Assembly (NCBI GenBank): GCA_021399445.1
Contig: JAJTUQ010000004.1
Span: forward strand, 6,076,001-6,140,000
Origin: Xylogone sp. PMI_703
Taxonomy: Eukaryota > Ascomycota > Leotiomycetes
DNA length: 64,000 nucleotides
Direction of reading: 5' to 3'
Of this stretch, positions 32,170-43,250 are shown in pieces. The number at the start of each line of letters is the position of its first letter. Positions within the stretch are counted from its first letter, which is position 1. Below the pieces are notes generated by a model. It did no database searches. It saw only the letters and a program-made list of their open reading frames with translations, and was not told the DNA's origin. The position numbers and the translations under genes were made by a program.

Positions 32170-32624
32170 CTTTGCTGGTTTCAATGATGCGAAAATGGGA
32201 GATTGAAAGAGAGAGAGGGAGGAAGAGAGGGCTCAAGTAGATACCAGACGCGTGAGTCAAGGGCACAGGATGACCACGAGCATTAATTTAGCAGCTAATT
32301 TTCTTACCCACTCGGGATTCTTGGTGGCATCATATCCCGCAGCGGCGTGGGTGCCCCACCAGAGTTGATTAGCTGGGAGCACACGCACGAAAGTATTGCC
32401 GCGCCGGTGTGGCTGCAGCACGTGATAGTAAGGAGACTGCTCACGTGATCACACGTACGAAGAACTACCCCGTACTTCCCTTTTCGTAGGCGTAGCGCCT
32501 TCTCTGCGTCGGGCCCCTTAACAGATAAACTAACCAAAATAAGACTTTGTCTTGATAATTTGATTCTCTGTCTTGGTAGTATATATTAAAAGTATGCCTA
32601 GTTCGCTGCATACTGGCACTTTGA
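32170..32624. promoter_or_regulatory. Promoter of phosphoglycerate dehydrogenase
   Basis: TGAGTCA at 32253-32259 is a perfect Gcn4/CpcA core. The rest is the 3' flank of phosphomevalonate kinase; no gene. Confidence 0.55.
32253..32259. promoter_or_regulatory. Gcn4/CpcA site before phosphoglycerate dehydrogenase
   Basis: TGAGTCA, the exact 7-bp core for general amino acid control factors, 84 bp upstream of the ATG. Confidence 0.5.
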
Positions 32625-34263
32625 TTAAAAGAGCTGTACATATCTACCACCATCCTCAAGTCGCACACCTTGCGTCTCGCCCCTCGTCTCTAAAAGCTTC
32701 ACACTCCCGCCATTCTCCTTACTCCACTTCTCAAGGAACGCTTCTAGCCTCTTTGTCGTCTCCTCATCATCCTTCACAAGCAAACATACCGCATCGTAAC
32801 CACCCGCACCAGGAACCACGCCACCCACCACACCCTCCAGCTCAGTCAAAGCATCTAGAAGAGCACTCTGCTCCGGTGGCTCAATAGGAACCTTCGATTG
32901 AGACCCCATATCCCGATTCTTCTCCCTCACAGCTGCAAATGCCTTGGCAATATCCTCCACCGCAGGAGTAGCAGCAGAAAGCGCTGCAGCAAGCTCCTCA
33001 TTCCGGGCCTGCAACTCATCCCAAAGTCTCTTCGACCCGTCCCCGTCCTCCTTCCTCCACGCGAGAACCTGCTTCACCATGCCAACCGTCTGACTCCCAC
33101 AATCAACATCACACATCCTTAATGCATACCCGCTCGGGACCCTCACGCTCTCCTTCGCAATGTCCACGTCCCACGCCTCTTCGACCACTATCTTCACCCG
33201 GCTTCTGAACCCACGCTCGCCCGCGACGCCGACGTTCTCGAGGATCCGCGGACTGAAGCGTCGGTAGATGCAGCTTCCGTACACGGCGGCTGCGACGTCG
33301 AAGCCGCTTCCGACCTTACCCTGAGCAGCGCAGTGGGAGGCTTGAGATAGGTTGTGCAGCATGGAGAGGCCTTGCGGAGTGGAGAGGTCGAAATGCGAGC
33401 GGGAGAGGTAGTGGCTGAGGATTGCGCCGGTGAAGGCTGTTACTAGGGCGGCGGAGGAGCCTAGGCCGGTTTTGTGGACCTGGGTGATGGGAATGCCGTA
33501 GGATGTGAAGGGAGTGGTGGGTGCTTGGCCATTGTTGTTGGGCTGGGAGTAGTAGTCGTTGTCGGCGAGGATGGTTACCGAGGCGGGTTTTATTGTGTGG
33601 GAGGGGAGGACGGAGGAGATGTAGGTTAAAGCGTAGGAGAGGGCGGTTTCGATGAAGAGGTTGCGGGAGGAGGAACCTGGGGAGCTGTGAGGTGTGTTAG
33701 TGGTATGCAGTATTCCTTGAGGGAAGTTTTATGAAAGTTATCGTGAGACAGAAAGATACTGTGTAATTTAAACTTCCAAAATACGGAAATCAAAAGCCCT
33801 AGTTACCACTAAGAGCGGGTGAAGGAGAAATAACATCTTTGAGGAGATTGATATCACGTGATGGGGAAAGATATGATATTGATGACAACACACACCCCGC
33901 GCGCGAATATATATATCTTTTCTGCTGTCATGCAACATATCGTAACGCCAATTGTTGCAGAATGAAAATATACATGCGTGTAGAAAAAAAAATATTACTG
34001 TACCTTTCTATCTGTGTGACTTCCATGCCACCATCCTCCTCGGCGAGATAGTATCCATAGTTCCAGACCGCATCCTTGAACTGTGGACTACGCACTGCAA
34101 TCTCGCTGAGCTCCACGCCTTCTGTCGTGGTCTGGATGTCCTGCACCAGAACATGGATTCGCGCACTGAGACCAAAGACCAGGCCCGTGTAGGTGCGGTC
34201 TAGCACGAGATAGCCACCGGCGAGCAGTACCTTGCCCGGTGCGGATACTGCTGTTGTGGGCAT
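32625..34263 (-). CDS. ERG8: Phosphomevalonate kinase
   Basis: Exons 34263..34004 and 33684..32625, 439 aa; the 319-nt intron (GTACAG/CACAG) is the longest in the window. GHMP-kinase of the mevalonate pathway, phosphorylating mevalonate-5-phosphate on the way to sterols. Motif 1 VSAPGKVLLAGGYLVLD, motif 2 THKTGLGSSAALVTAF-like (HKTGLGSSAALVTA), then AQGKVGSGFDVAAAVYG, and motif 3 VPGAGGYDAVCLLV. The exon junction gives IESSPGSSSRNLFIETALSY, as expected. The long intron could hide a further short exon, since the product is slightly shorter than typical Erg8. Confidence 0.93.
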
Positions 34264-35062
34264 TGCGGAAGGGATATATTATTTTATTCTGCTGGGGAGA
34301 AGCTGGAGCTCGAGCTGGAGCTTTTTTGGGCAGCGGACATGGAGAGCCTTTTGGTGTTCGGGACTCAGGCATCGTTCAGGCATCGTTCGGTCGCCGGTTT
34401 GTGCGTTACGTCATGTCCGATTGGATGATGCTGTTACGGTACAGTAGATGTGGGGAGGAGCTGTAACTTGTGAGGATATATTACTGTATGAACCTGGATC
34501 AAGGCATATCTGCCCATAAACCAGAAAACGAAATAACAAACCGTATATTACTGGTAAATGCCGTGGCCATGTGAATGGACAATGTATATAACTTTACATT
34601 ATTCTGTCGTCAAGCTCAGGCGACCGGATCTAATGTGACTTGATGTAACTGCCTAACATTGCTTATGCAGTTGCTACGGCATTCTCGCTCTCCCCACTGT
34701 TAACAAAAGCTGACTGAAAACATCATGGTAGAAGTTGTGAAGAGAAGAGCCTATCCAAGGAGAGTTAAGAAGCTTGCATTGTTTGTCTAGATCTCTACTT
34801 GGTGTTACTCAGTCGGGAAATGGCTTGTCGTATCGACCTTCCCTGACGACGCCCCTCCGTGCCCATGTTGGGAAATAAGGAGACCCCGAGGTCCGCATTT
34901 CTGAAAATTTAAAAGAAATGATCCGAAGAGGTAATCTAAAAGTGTAAATATTCGTCACTGGTGCCAATGCTTATCCCGAGGATTAGAGCCTCCAAATGTC
35001 GTTCTAGTATTTTACCGGTCTTTCAAGAATATTCGGTTGTCGATATTTTATAATTTCTCGAA
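34264..35062. other. Divergent intergenic region
   Basis: Between ERG8 and the FAD oxidase starts. A 10-bp unit CAGGCATCGTT is repeated in tandem near 34367-34386. No ORF recognised. Confidence 0.35.
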
Positions 35063-36512
35063 ATGGAAGCCTCAATTAGAAGAGTGGAATCCAAAAACAC
35101 TTCTTTCCTAATAGTTGGTGCCGGGACCATTGGTCTTTCCACAGCGCTGCATCTTACGGAACGAGGTTATCGCGATGTCACTGTCATCGACCGAGACATG
35201 GTGCCCTCGCCATACTCGGCCGGAAATGATTTGAACAAGATTGTACGGGCTGATTATGAAGACCACTTTTATGCCGGGCATGCACTTGTAAGCCGCATAA
35301 ACACTGATAATCTTACTCCATGATGGCGAAGTTATCGGAGCAGCTAACTATCTTTCGTAGGAAGCAATTCACGCCTGGTCTTCGCCATTCTGGAGCTCGT
35401 GTTATCGCCAGATTGGGTATGCCGTGACCACGACCGCGGATGCGCCGCAAAAAGCAACAACACATATGCAACAGGTTATCACCTCTATCACTAGTCACCC
35501 TAAATGTCCAAAAGATTCACTAGTTTTGACCCCTGATGCAGCTACCATTCGCAGGTTTGTGCCTCAACTCTCTGGGTCACTCTCAGGTTGGACCGGCTAC
35601 TTCAATAAGCATGCCGGTTATGCTAAAGCAAGTCTAGCATTGAAGAAGGCTTACGAAGAATTATGCCGGCGAGGTGTAAGATTTGAACTTGGGGAGGCAG
35701 GAGAGGCCGTAGAGTTTCTGCAATCCACCGTATCAGGCCGTCCACAGGTCCGCACAAGGTCGGGAGCTATTCATAGTGCAGATAAAGTGATTGTCGCCTT
35801 GGGTGCACACACGCCGAAGTTACTACCCTCAACTGTATCCCAGTTGACAGCTAAATCCTGGGCAGTAGGACACATCCAATTGACTGCAAAGGAGGCACAA
35901 GATCTGCGTGGCATGCCTGTGGTCAACTGCCGAGATCTAGGATTCTTCTTTGAGCCTGACTTTGAGACTGGACTCATCAAATTGTGTGCACACGGCGGCG
36001 GATACACGAACTATTCTAATAATACAACAACAACGAAAGCAACTGGACATAACAGTGAAAATCATCTTACCAGAGTCTCCCTTCCTCCGACAGCCACAGT
36101 GAGCCACGCAGGCATCCCTCTCGAAGACGAGAAGCTCCTACGGCGACTCCTGACCGAAGCTCTACCCCAGTTCCAGGATCGCCCACTAATTCGCAAGTTA
36201 ATGTGCTGGTGCTCAGATACAGGAGACTCTGAGTATATCATCGATTACGTCCCCGGCTCGATAGATGTAATCCTTGCTGGTGGGGACAGCGGACATGCAT
36301 TCAAAATGTTCCCGATCTTTGGTAAATGGGTGGTTGAACTGCTGGAGCGTGGGGAACAGAGCACAGCGCGATGGAAGTGGAAGGAGGTCAAGATCAATGA
36401 CAATCAGGAGGATATTGCGTGGAGGGTTGGGAGCGTGAGGGATTTGAAGGACGTGGCGATTAGCAAGGAGTCTGTCGGTGATGGGGAACGCATAGCTGTT
36501 GGCAAGCTCTAG
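35063..36512 (+). CDS. FAD-dependent amino acid/amine oxidase (fructosyl amino acid / saccharopine oxidase type)
   Basis: Exons 35063..35287 and 35361..36512, intron 73 nt, 458 aa. Dinucleotide motif VGAGTIGLSTALHLTERGY at 19-37, then VPSPYSAGNDLNKIVRADY, a segment typical of fungal fructosyl amino acid and saccharopine oxidases. IKLCAHGGGY places a Cys near 284, where this family binds FAD covalently. C-terminal CWCSDTGDSEYIIDYVPG and GGDSGHAFKMFPIFGKWVV are also typical. Substrate could be Amadori products, saccharopine, pipecolate or N-methyl amino acids. No peroxisomal C-terminal tripeptide of SKL type is obvious (ends VGKL). Tail to tail with proline dehydrogenase. Confidence 0.88.
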
Positions 36513-36885
36513 ACACATAGTAGGACGCCCCAGCTTGGGATGGGCATGGGGACTGAGTAGCCAAGTGAAAAGATATTTACGGAGTAACATCAGATAGATA
36601 GCTTAGTGCAAGAACTAGTTGGGCTGATTTGTACTCTAGAATGACTGTTGAATCATTGTGTAACTTGTAGTTCAATATACTAGCAAGATGCAGCAGCTAA
36701 GTGAGATCTCACAAAAGAAGCAAAAGTTGAAGAGAGAATACGGATTAATTATAGCTTTATTCTGTTCTCGCTTGCTATTGATTTCTTCCACGCTACACAA
36801 TGCGCCCCAGCAAGTCATCCAATGGCCTGTTCATATCTAGTCTATCCAACAGCTTTCCCGTATCCAAGTGCAAAATACACACATA
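36513..36885. other. Convergent 3' flanks
   Basis: AT-rich, no feature recognised. Confidence 0.3.
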
Positions 36886-38553
36886 TCACGCGCTCACACC
36901 AAACATGCTCTTTACCCTCCTCACCAATTCCTTCGCCATAGCATTTCTTCCAGCCTTGGTCCTCGTAACCGCATCACGGTTCTCCTCTGCTCTTCGAAGG
37001 AGGTACTTCATGCATTCCCCAGTTGTACCCCAGACGAGGTACTTGTACGCCTGTGGTACATCGACCTTTCGCTTTTCTACTCCGTCCGAGTTCTTCCCCA
37101 GACGCACGAGCTCGCAGCTAATCTCATCTGCCATTCCTTGGAGCTGTGCATATACTAAATCCGTAAGCCCTTCACCTTTCTGGATTTGTTCTGTGCGCAA
37201 GGCGAGTGCTTTCTGGACGGATTCTTGGTTGTGGCCGGCTAGGACAACGTTAACTGAAGGGAAAGGCGCCCCCGATTCTTCGCCCTTTGCCGGCTTTAAG
37301 ATATCTCCGTAGCTTCTTGTGATTAAACTCTTGGCAATCCCGTTGTAAGCAGCGTCAGTGTCGGCTTTTGTATCATGGATTAAATGTCTTGGATCGGATC
37401 CTAGATAGGCACCTCTAACCAGCTTAACACCTAATGTGAAACCTTCCTTCCTAGCAGCAGCGAGGTGAGAAGCAAGCGTTGATGGCGTGGATTTGAGATA
37501 TGCTTGGTAGGTACCATAGACGAGTGCTTTCCCAGGGGTTCGTCCGTTGTATTTTTTCATGTAGTTGAGGGTCCATTGATCAATTCCGGTTTGGACGGCA
37601 GCTTGTTCAGCGTCAAAGAGAAGTCGCACATTGCGAGAAGCAGCTAGCTCGCAGATTTCATCGATGGCTTTTGCGAGAGCTGGGGACGGACCAGTGCTTT
37701 TGGATAGGTCATAGAGAGCTTGGCGGCCAGCTCCGGTAAATCTAGAGGGATTGTTAGTCATGTCTGATCATGCAGAGCCTACTAGAATCTCAACTGGAGT
37801 AATAGAACAAATAGGATAGAAGGTAGGATATCTTACTTCAGCGCCACAAAATCGTCTGCATTTGCTAACCTGACCGTGTCCATAGTGCCCTTGGCCCAAG
37901 GCGTAATCTCGTTCCGTATGGAGAGTTCTGTATCACCTTCGGCCTTCAATCCACCTTGCTCACTCTCATCCATTACTACCTCTCTCGCATATCCCAGGAT
38001 TACTCCTTTGAATCCTAGATTCTTGAGATAATCGATGGTCTGCTGGACCTCAATGGCGTTTTCACCCGCACAGAACTGGCGATAGAAAGTCTTTTTCAAA
38101 AAGGACCGTAGAATAGGGTTAGAATCGGGGGAGAGAATAGGGGATTTGGTGTTGGCAAGGAGGGACATGATAGCCAAGGATGGTGGTAGAAGAATCTACA
38201 GAACATCCTTAGTATGGTTATCATAAGGAAAAGTATATACGCAAGAATGAATGAATTTAAGGGTCAAGACCTACCGGCGATGATGATATTGTAGTCACGG
38301 CTAAGGATCGAAGGATGGAGCTTAGGGGAAGAATCGACAAGGCCGTGGGATTTGTCATGGTGGAATTGGGTGTTGGGGGTTTGGATGAGTATGAATCGGT
38401 ATCGGCCACAACGAATTGCGAAGGAGCATGGCTTGAAGAATATGAAGATTGTCGAGGTGATGATCGTGAAGAGAGATTTCTAGTAAGAATAATGATTGGG
38501 CTCTTAGTGTTCGGCAAGGAAGCTGTTGTGAGCTTCTTAAAAGAGTTCGCCAT
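36886..38553 (-). CDS. PUT1: Proline dehydrogenase, mitochondrial
   Basis: Exons 38553..38275, 38195..37837 and 37741..36886; introns 79 and 95 nt; 497 aa. FAD enzyme oxidising proline to pyrroline-5-carboxylate in mitochondria. The N-terminus is rich in Ser/Arg/Lys without acidic residues over about 45 residues (LTRNLSSRSSPRQSSYSS), a targeting sequence. Core motifs: YLKNLGFKGVILGYAREV, ALKFTGAGRQALYDLS over intron 2, NVRLLFDAEQAA, MKKYNGRTPGKALVYGTYQA, LGVKLVRGAYLGSDPR, VVLAGHNQES, QLQGMADEIS, YLLRRAEENRDAV. All expected parts are present. Confidence 0.96.
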
Positions 38554-39535
38554 GGCGAGCGACCACGGGGTCGTCTTCTTGGTTTATTAGTGATGCTGCT
38601 CTTCCAAATCAAGCCTGCGCCTGTGATGTTGAAACAGAGTTATTTCTTGCGGGTGGTGCTTGGTGGTGCTTGTCCAAAAAAAAAAAAAAATTTAAAATCG
38701 AGGAATTCAGTTCAGCAGTGAATAGTATTTAATAACTAAGATATTTCGGAAGGTAGCAAAGAATAAAGAATAAAGGGAGAATAAAGGGCGGCGAAAGTGG
38801 TATCAGTCGGTTCTGTAATTCTTTTGTTCGAGAGGTTTCTGGCGATGATGTAGCTTTCGGAGGAGTGGGATGAGCCGAGATAAGACACGCTTTTGGCTTA
38901 TCTCCCGTAGCGCGCTGGGGCGGTAAACCCGACGCAAGCCGGCGCTTCTCGAGCTTCTCGACCTTTCGTGACCTTCTCGACCTTGGCGACCTTCTGTCTG
39001 GGGAATGGCATCACGCTGCACCTCTCTTTGTCCGCTGTCGGCCCACCAATCCAACCCATATTTGCCCTTCAGCGCGTCTCTTGCGGTCTGTCGCGGTCAG
39101 CAAGTGCTGAATGACCTCCCCGTTATTATATTACCTTATGGAATCTCCACCATGCAATCTCCGGATCGAGCGCGTTGGTGAGCCGACCTAAGATGCAGCG
39201 TGTAAGTACCTGCAGAGTATTACCTTCACCTGCCAAAGGAGCGGGGGCAGCCCCGAAGTCGGGAGCAGCTTCAATCGGACTTTGCCAGTCATTTATCGTT
39301 TTTCTCTGATTATCTTTTCATAATATGGAACTCCTGCTTTCGTTTTGTACATCTTTCGTGTTCTTTGCAGCCATTTTCCCGTTCACTTTCACCGCGCCTA
39401 CCTATGAATCGCCCGGCACAGATACAGTATCCATACACTCAACCGTAAACACCCCCAAAACCCAAAATCCAAAATCGATTTCCTCCCAAGATGCTGAACT
39501 CCATATGAGAGAATACGCCGCAAAGGAAAGCTGCA
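38554..39535. other. Intergenic region upstream of PUT1
   Basis: Contains a 14-bp poly-A run (near 38680) and, near 38945-38990, repeats of TCTCGACCTT. A plus-strand frame from 39325 begins with a good signal-peptide-like sequence, MELLLSFCTSFVFFAAIF, but after about 70 codons runs antisense into the regulator gene; probably not real. Confidence 0.3.
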
Positions 39536-41361
39536 TCATATGTTGTATCCGAACCTGTTCTCTGCTTCCATTTCTCCAACATCGATGTTGTACCCCGACG
39601 CATCTGTATACCTCTGCGCTTCTACTCGATGTGCCTCCTCAATGCCGAGTAGCGCAACAATCTGAAGAGGAAACAAGCTTCGTACCGTGTCGCCACAAAA
39701 CGGATTGTGGAAATTCTGGTACGCCGCCACACTCAAGATTGAGGATGAGTGCGAAGAGATGGATGCTTGGTACCGAGGAATTGGAGAGATTTCCGGCGGA
39801 GAGGGAGGTCTGGAATATGCGAGACTGAGCAGAACCGAGTACAGAACGATAATGGTAGCGTTGTACACCGCTATCGATGTCGCGGTCAGAGTGTCTCGGT
39901 AGACATATATCACCGACGGAGGAATGGGCAGCTCATTCGTAGAGGCACCAGTCATGTTGACATTGTCTGCTGGCCGTATCAAGGTGCCGTTGTCCCTCTC
40001 GAAGTGCCACCACCAGTCTTGCAGCTTGTGTAACAGGCCATACACTACTCTCTCAATATCAACTTTTGCGGCATCGCTTTGATTGCCTAACTCCCTGACT
40101 GAATCGCGCAAGTTTTTGCTCCGGCGAAGGTGCAGTTGGCGAGGGAGTGCTAGGACAATGTCGACTAGGAAGTCCAGGGGAAGCTTGATATTCTCGGAAA
40201 ACGGGATCATGCACCATTCCGGGCAATCAAGCTTCGATTGTTCACCACAAAGGATTGCTCTGAAGGCCTGGTACTATTAGCAAAATCTGAATAGAGATGA
40301 CGTTATTGCATTTCGAAAATGAAGCCTACCTCATAAGGACGGACTGATCGGAACATGGCATGCTCGTGGCCAGTGCAGCAGTTGGATGGCCCACGGACGA
40401 TTATCATTTCTACCGCAGCTGTTAAATGCTGGGCCCACGCATTTCCCGACCCCTTCATGCTCTCAAAATATGAGAACATCATCGGAACGCATATATCCTG
40501 GCTATCAGGTATGCATTTAGGTGAAGTGCCATCGTCCGTACTTCCTCTGCGCAGATGTGCCATGGAGTTCCGTTGACTTTCGAGGCCAGCGAGATACCAG
40601 CGGACCGCGTCCATTTCAGCGCTCTTGTTGTGATACATGACGGAATAATAAGCTAAAGCGGCAGCACGAATACAGTATTTGACCGAGGGTCGACTCGGAT
40701 TCGCTAAGAAGCCGGTGATTGAGTACATCCATGATCGGGGTCGTTTGGGGGTGATAGTATCTCGTGGACTGGTGACTAAGTCCACGAACTGAGCAACGAA
40801 ACACTCTTCGAAGAGTTCATAGCCGTATAGTTGCTGTAACTTGACTAACTGCGCCTGAAGATCTACTCGTTTATCTCTTCTGAAAGTATTGTCATTGAGA
40901 TCGTACTGAGGAGAAGCTGGCGTCATGCTCGACTCGCTCTCCTCTTCTGAGTTTGTTGAGCTCTGGGTAGACGGACTTGTTGATTCCACCCATGAAGAAT
41001 CCGCTAAAAGGTCAAGAAAGTTATCAGAAGTCCCAGGAGCGTTGGGGTCAGTGATGACACTGGATTTACTCTGCGTCTTTCGTTGCTTTGCTTTTGGACC
41101 GGACTTTTTACTTCTTCGTGAGACCTTCTCAGTCATGTCAAGGATGATAGGGCCCTGGATAGGGCCCGAGCAAGGTAATCCAAAGCGTACACATTGTCGG
41201 CAGATCTCAGCTCTCTCGTCGCACTCCAATCCTATTTAGCAAATACTAATAGAAGAATAAGGGTGGTCATTTGTTAAATGGGTCTACAAACATACCTTGA
41301 CATGACGCTGAATGCATTGCGCGCAACCCTTACTTCTTGGGGGACGTCGAGGCGTCGACAT
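39536..41361 (-). CDS. Zn(II)2Cys6 transcription factor (C6 type, fungal_trans_2-like)
   Basis: Exons 41361..41296, 41223..40330 and 40267..39536; introns 72 and 62 nt; 563 aa. The zinc cluster is split by intron 1: CAQCIQRHVK before and CDERAEICRQCVRFGLPC after, giving exact C-x2-C-x6-C-x6-C-x2-C-x6-C spacing; this fixes the acceptor as GGAG/TGC. A basic Ser/Lys region (RRSKKSGPKAKQRK) and an acidic Ser stretch follow, then helical regulator segments such as YCIRAAALAYYSVMYHN and EMIIVRGPSNC. The C-terminal part is open without further introns. Targets unknown; the neighbours are proline dehydrogenase and an esterase. Confidence 0.92.
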
Positions 41362-42143
41362 GGTGGATCTCCTTTATGCTTTGAGAGACGAGGACAGAAG
41401 TTTCAGCCCTTGAGTGGGATTATTTCGTAAGGGATTCAAAACCTCCCTCTAGCATGCCAAGACGTTGGCTGCAGGATTAAAGAGAGACTAGTTGCATTTT
41501 AAGGGGCGTGGATCACAAGTGACTAATATGTCGGTATATGGGTGGCAGTTGGATCACAGCACATTGCAGAAGCTTGAAGGAGAAATGCACCGTAATAAAT
41601 AACTTAAATCGATCCTGTAGAGGCCCCGCTTGGGGGCGCTGACGGCGCCTGTGCCCCTGTGAGCGTAGGCTTCTCTAGGGGTCTACCCTCTAAGCCACTC
41701 ACATCAACACGCAGCGCATCAAATCTAGCACGAGTATTGGCTCCAATTGGCATAAATTATTCGAAAGGAACGGCCGAATTCCGGATGCGTAACTTTCCGA
41801 TCTTCTTCGGGAGATCTGCGCTACTCGGTTTCACAGTATGGGCGAACTAAGGGGCTAGGTCCCAAATCTCGTGTCAACATGATTTGAAAACCCTGGATTA
41901 TATTTGTCAAACCATGTCAATGGCAGCTTACAAAAACCAGGCCTTCATGCCTGATGCATCTTGATTGCCCTTCACCTTTCCCTCTAATATACTATCTAAT
42001 TGTACGGAGTATAAGAAGACGGATCTATGCTCTTAGCGGGATACAGCTACACTAATCGCTCGCTGCAGAATAATTACGGAATTGCCTAGTTCTAACAAGG
42101 TTATACGATGTGGTGTGCTCCCCATTAAGAGGCTGTGAAACGA
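41362..42143. other. Intergenic region with a GC-rich decayed segment
   Basis: 41620-41870 is GC-rich and on the minus strand reads as protein-like (LPKKIGKLRIRNSAVPFE, then a stop, then NTRARFDALRVDVSGLEG), flanked by AT-rich DNA. It may be a fragment of a mobile element or dead gene; not identified. Confidence 0.3.
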
Positions 42144-43250
42144 CTACGGGATTGCCATAGACAGATTGACCCCTGCATTGAGACTCTCTCGACTGCTCAG
42201 CCACTCATTGATGAAAGCCTTTATTTCACTGTTGTTCTTCTCGACTGCCATCAAGTGCCCATTACCATGAATCCCCTTACTGACGAGATAGATATGCTCT
42301 ACAGATACCCCAGCATCGCGAAGGAATTGCACGGTGAGATGATCGTAGGTAGCATGATAAGAAGCTTCCCCGGTGACAAGGAGAATGGGAACAGCGGCTA
42401 AGCTCGGCAACAGTCGTCTTGGAATCTTCTGGCGATGTCCACAGGCTTGACCTTCGACTAGATTCTCGGGTGTATAAGGTTCATAATCAAGTTGCGTGGC
42501 AGACGGCGGTACCGGAGGTTCATATCGAAGAGGTGTCGATGTTATACCAAAGGGATGTATCAACTTCCCAACGAGCTCTGGCATAGACCTAAAAGGAGGG
42601 TAGTCGGGATGTTCAAATGGAGGTCCATGAGGCTCAAGTGCAATAATACCTTTCACCAGTTCTGGACATGCATCAGCTACGTGCCAACCCAGAGGCCCCG
42701 ACTGCGAATGCGTTACAAGGTATGATGGCCCGATCTTATGAAGCAGAGCACGTGCTGCTGGCAGGAATAGCTGCTCAACTTTCTTGTAATCTGAGAGATG
42801 GCCAACTTGGCTGGCATAGAACGCATCGAAGACTGGATCGCCCCTTTTCCCAGAACCGGGCCACTGTGTATGTAACTTCGCTTGCGGCCAAGCATCAGGA
42901 GAAGGAGCCGTGAATGAAGATTGTAGTTGCTCAGCTGTGTAGTGGGAGAGAGGCCCTAGATCGACTTGGTGATACCGTGAACGGCCGATACCAGGCTGGT
43001 CGACAACATAGCAGTCCCATCCCTCCTTGGCCAGCAAGAGTGCCAGTCCTAGCCGGCCGTCTGGGGTCACCTCCCAATGCGTTCCAGTCTGGGCAGCGCC
43101 ATGAATGAATATCACTGGTGGCCGTCCATAAATGCCCATTCCGTAGTGGCGAACACACATCTGGCCTGTCATGTGTGTCCCCCGCTCATCCTCAATGTAA
43201 TCTCCACCAACGTAAAAGACATTGTTGATGTAGTCGATGTCCAACGCCAT
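42144..43250 (-). CDS. Alpha/beta hydrolase, esterase-713-like
   Basis: Intronless; 368 aa from the ATG at 43250 (MALDIDY). The frame is open further upstream but only with a GTG start. Begins NNVFYVGGDYIEDERGTHMTG and continues VIFIHGAAQTGTHWEVTPDGR and DCYVVDQPGIGRSRYH, a pattern I associate with the esterase 713 family. The nucleophile elbow is THSQSG (Ser after His), and the catalytic His is in GIHGNGHLMAVEKN near the end. Some family members carry a signal peptide; here there is none, so it is probably intracellular. Substrate unknown. Confidence 0.88.
   Translation of the reverse strand: MALDIDYINNVFYVGGDYIEDERGTHMTGQMCVRHYGMGIYGRPPVIFIHGAAQTGTHWEVTPDGRLGLALLLAKEGWDCYVVDQPGIGRSRYHQVDLGPLSHYTAEQLQSSFTAPSPDAWPQAKLHTQWPGSGKRGDPVFDAFYASQVGHLSDYKKVEQLFLPAARALLHKIGPSYLVTHSQSGPLGWHVADACPELVKGIIALEPHGPPFEHPDYPPFRSMPELVGKLIHPFGITSTPLRYEPPVPPSATQLDYEPYTPENLVEGQACGHRQKIPRRLLPSLAAVPILLVTGEASYHATYDHLTVQFLRDAGVSVEHIYLVSKGIHGNGHLMAVEKNNSEIKAFINEWLSSRESLNAGVNLSMAIP

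Noticed and set aside
32625..33684. Phosphomevalonate kinase starting at 33362
   Set aside because: The frame is open and conserved upstream of that Met to a proper splice acceptor at 33685, so the shorter start would cut the GHMP motif 2 off.
39325..39828. Plus-strand ORF with a signal-peptide-like start
   Set aside because: Two thirds of it is antisense to the well-supported zinc-cluster gene and the mature part has no recognisable pattern.
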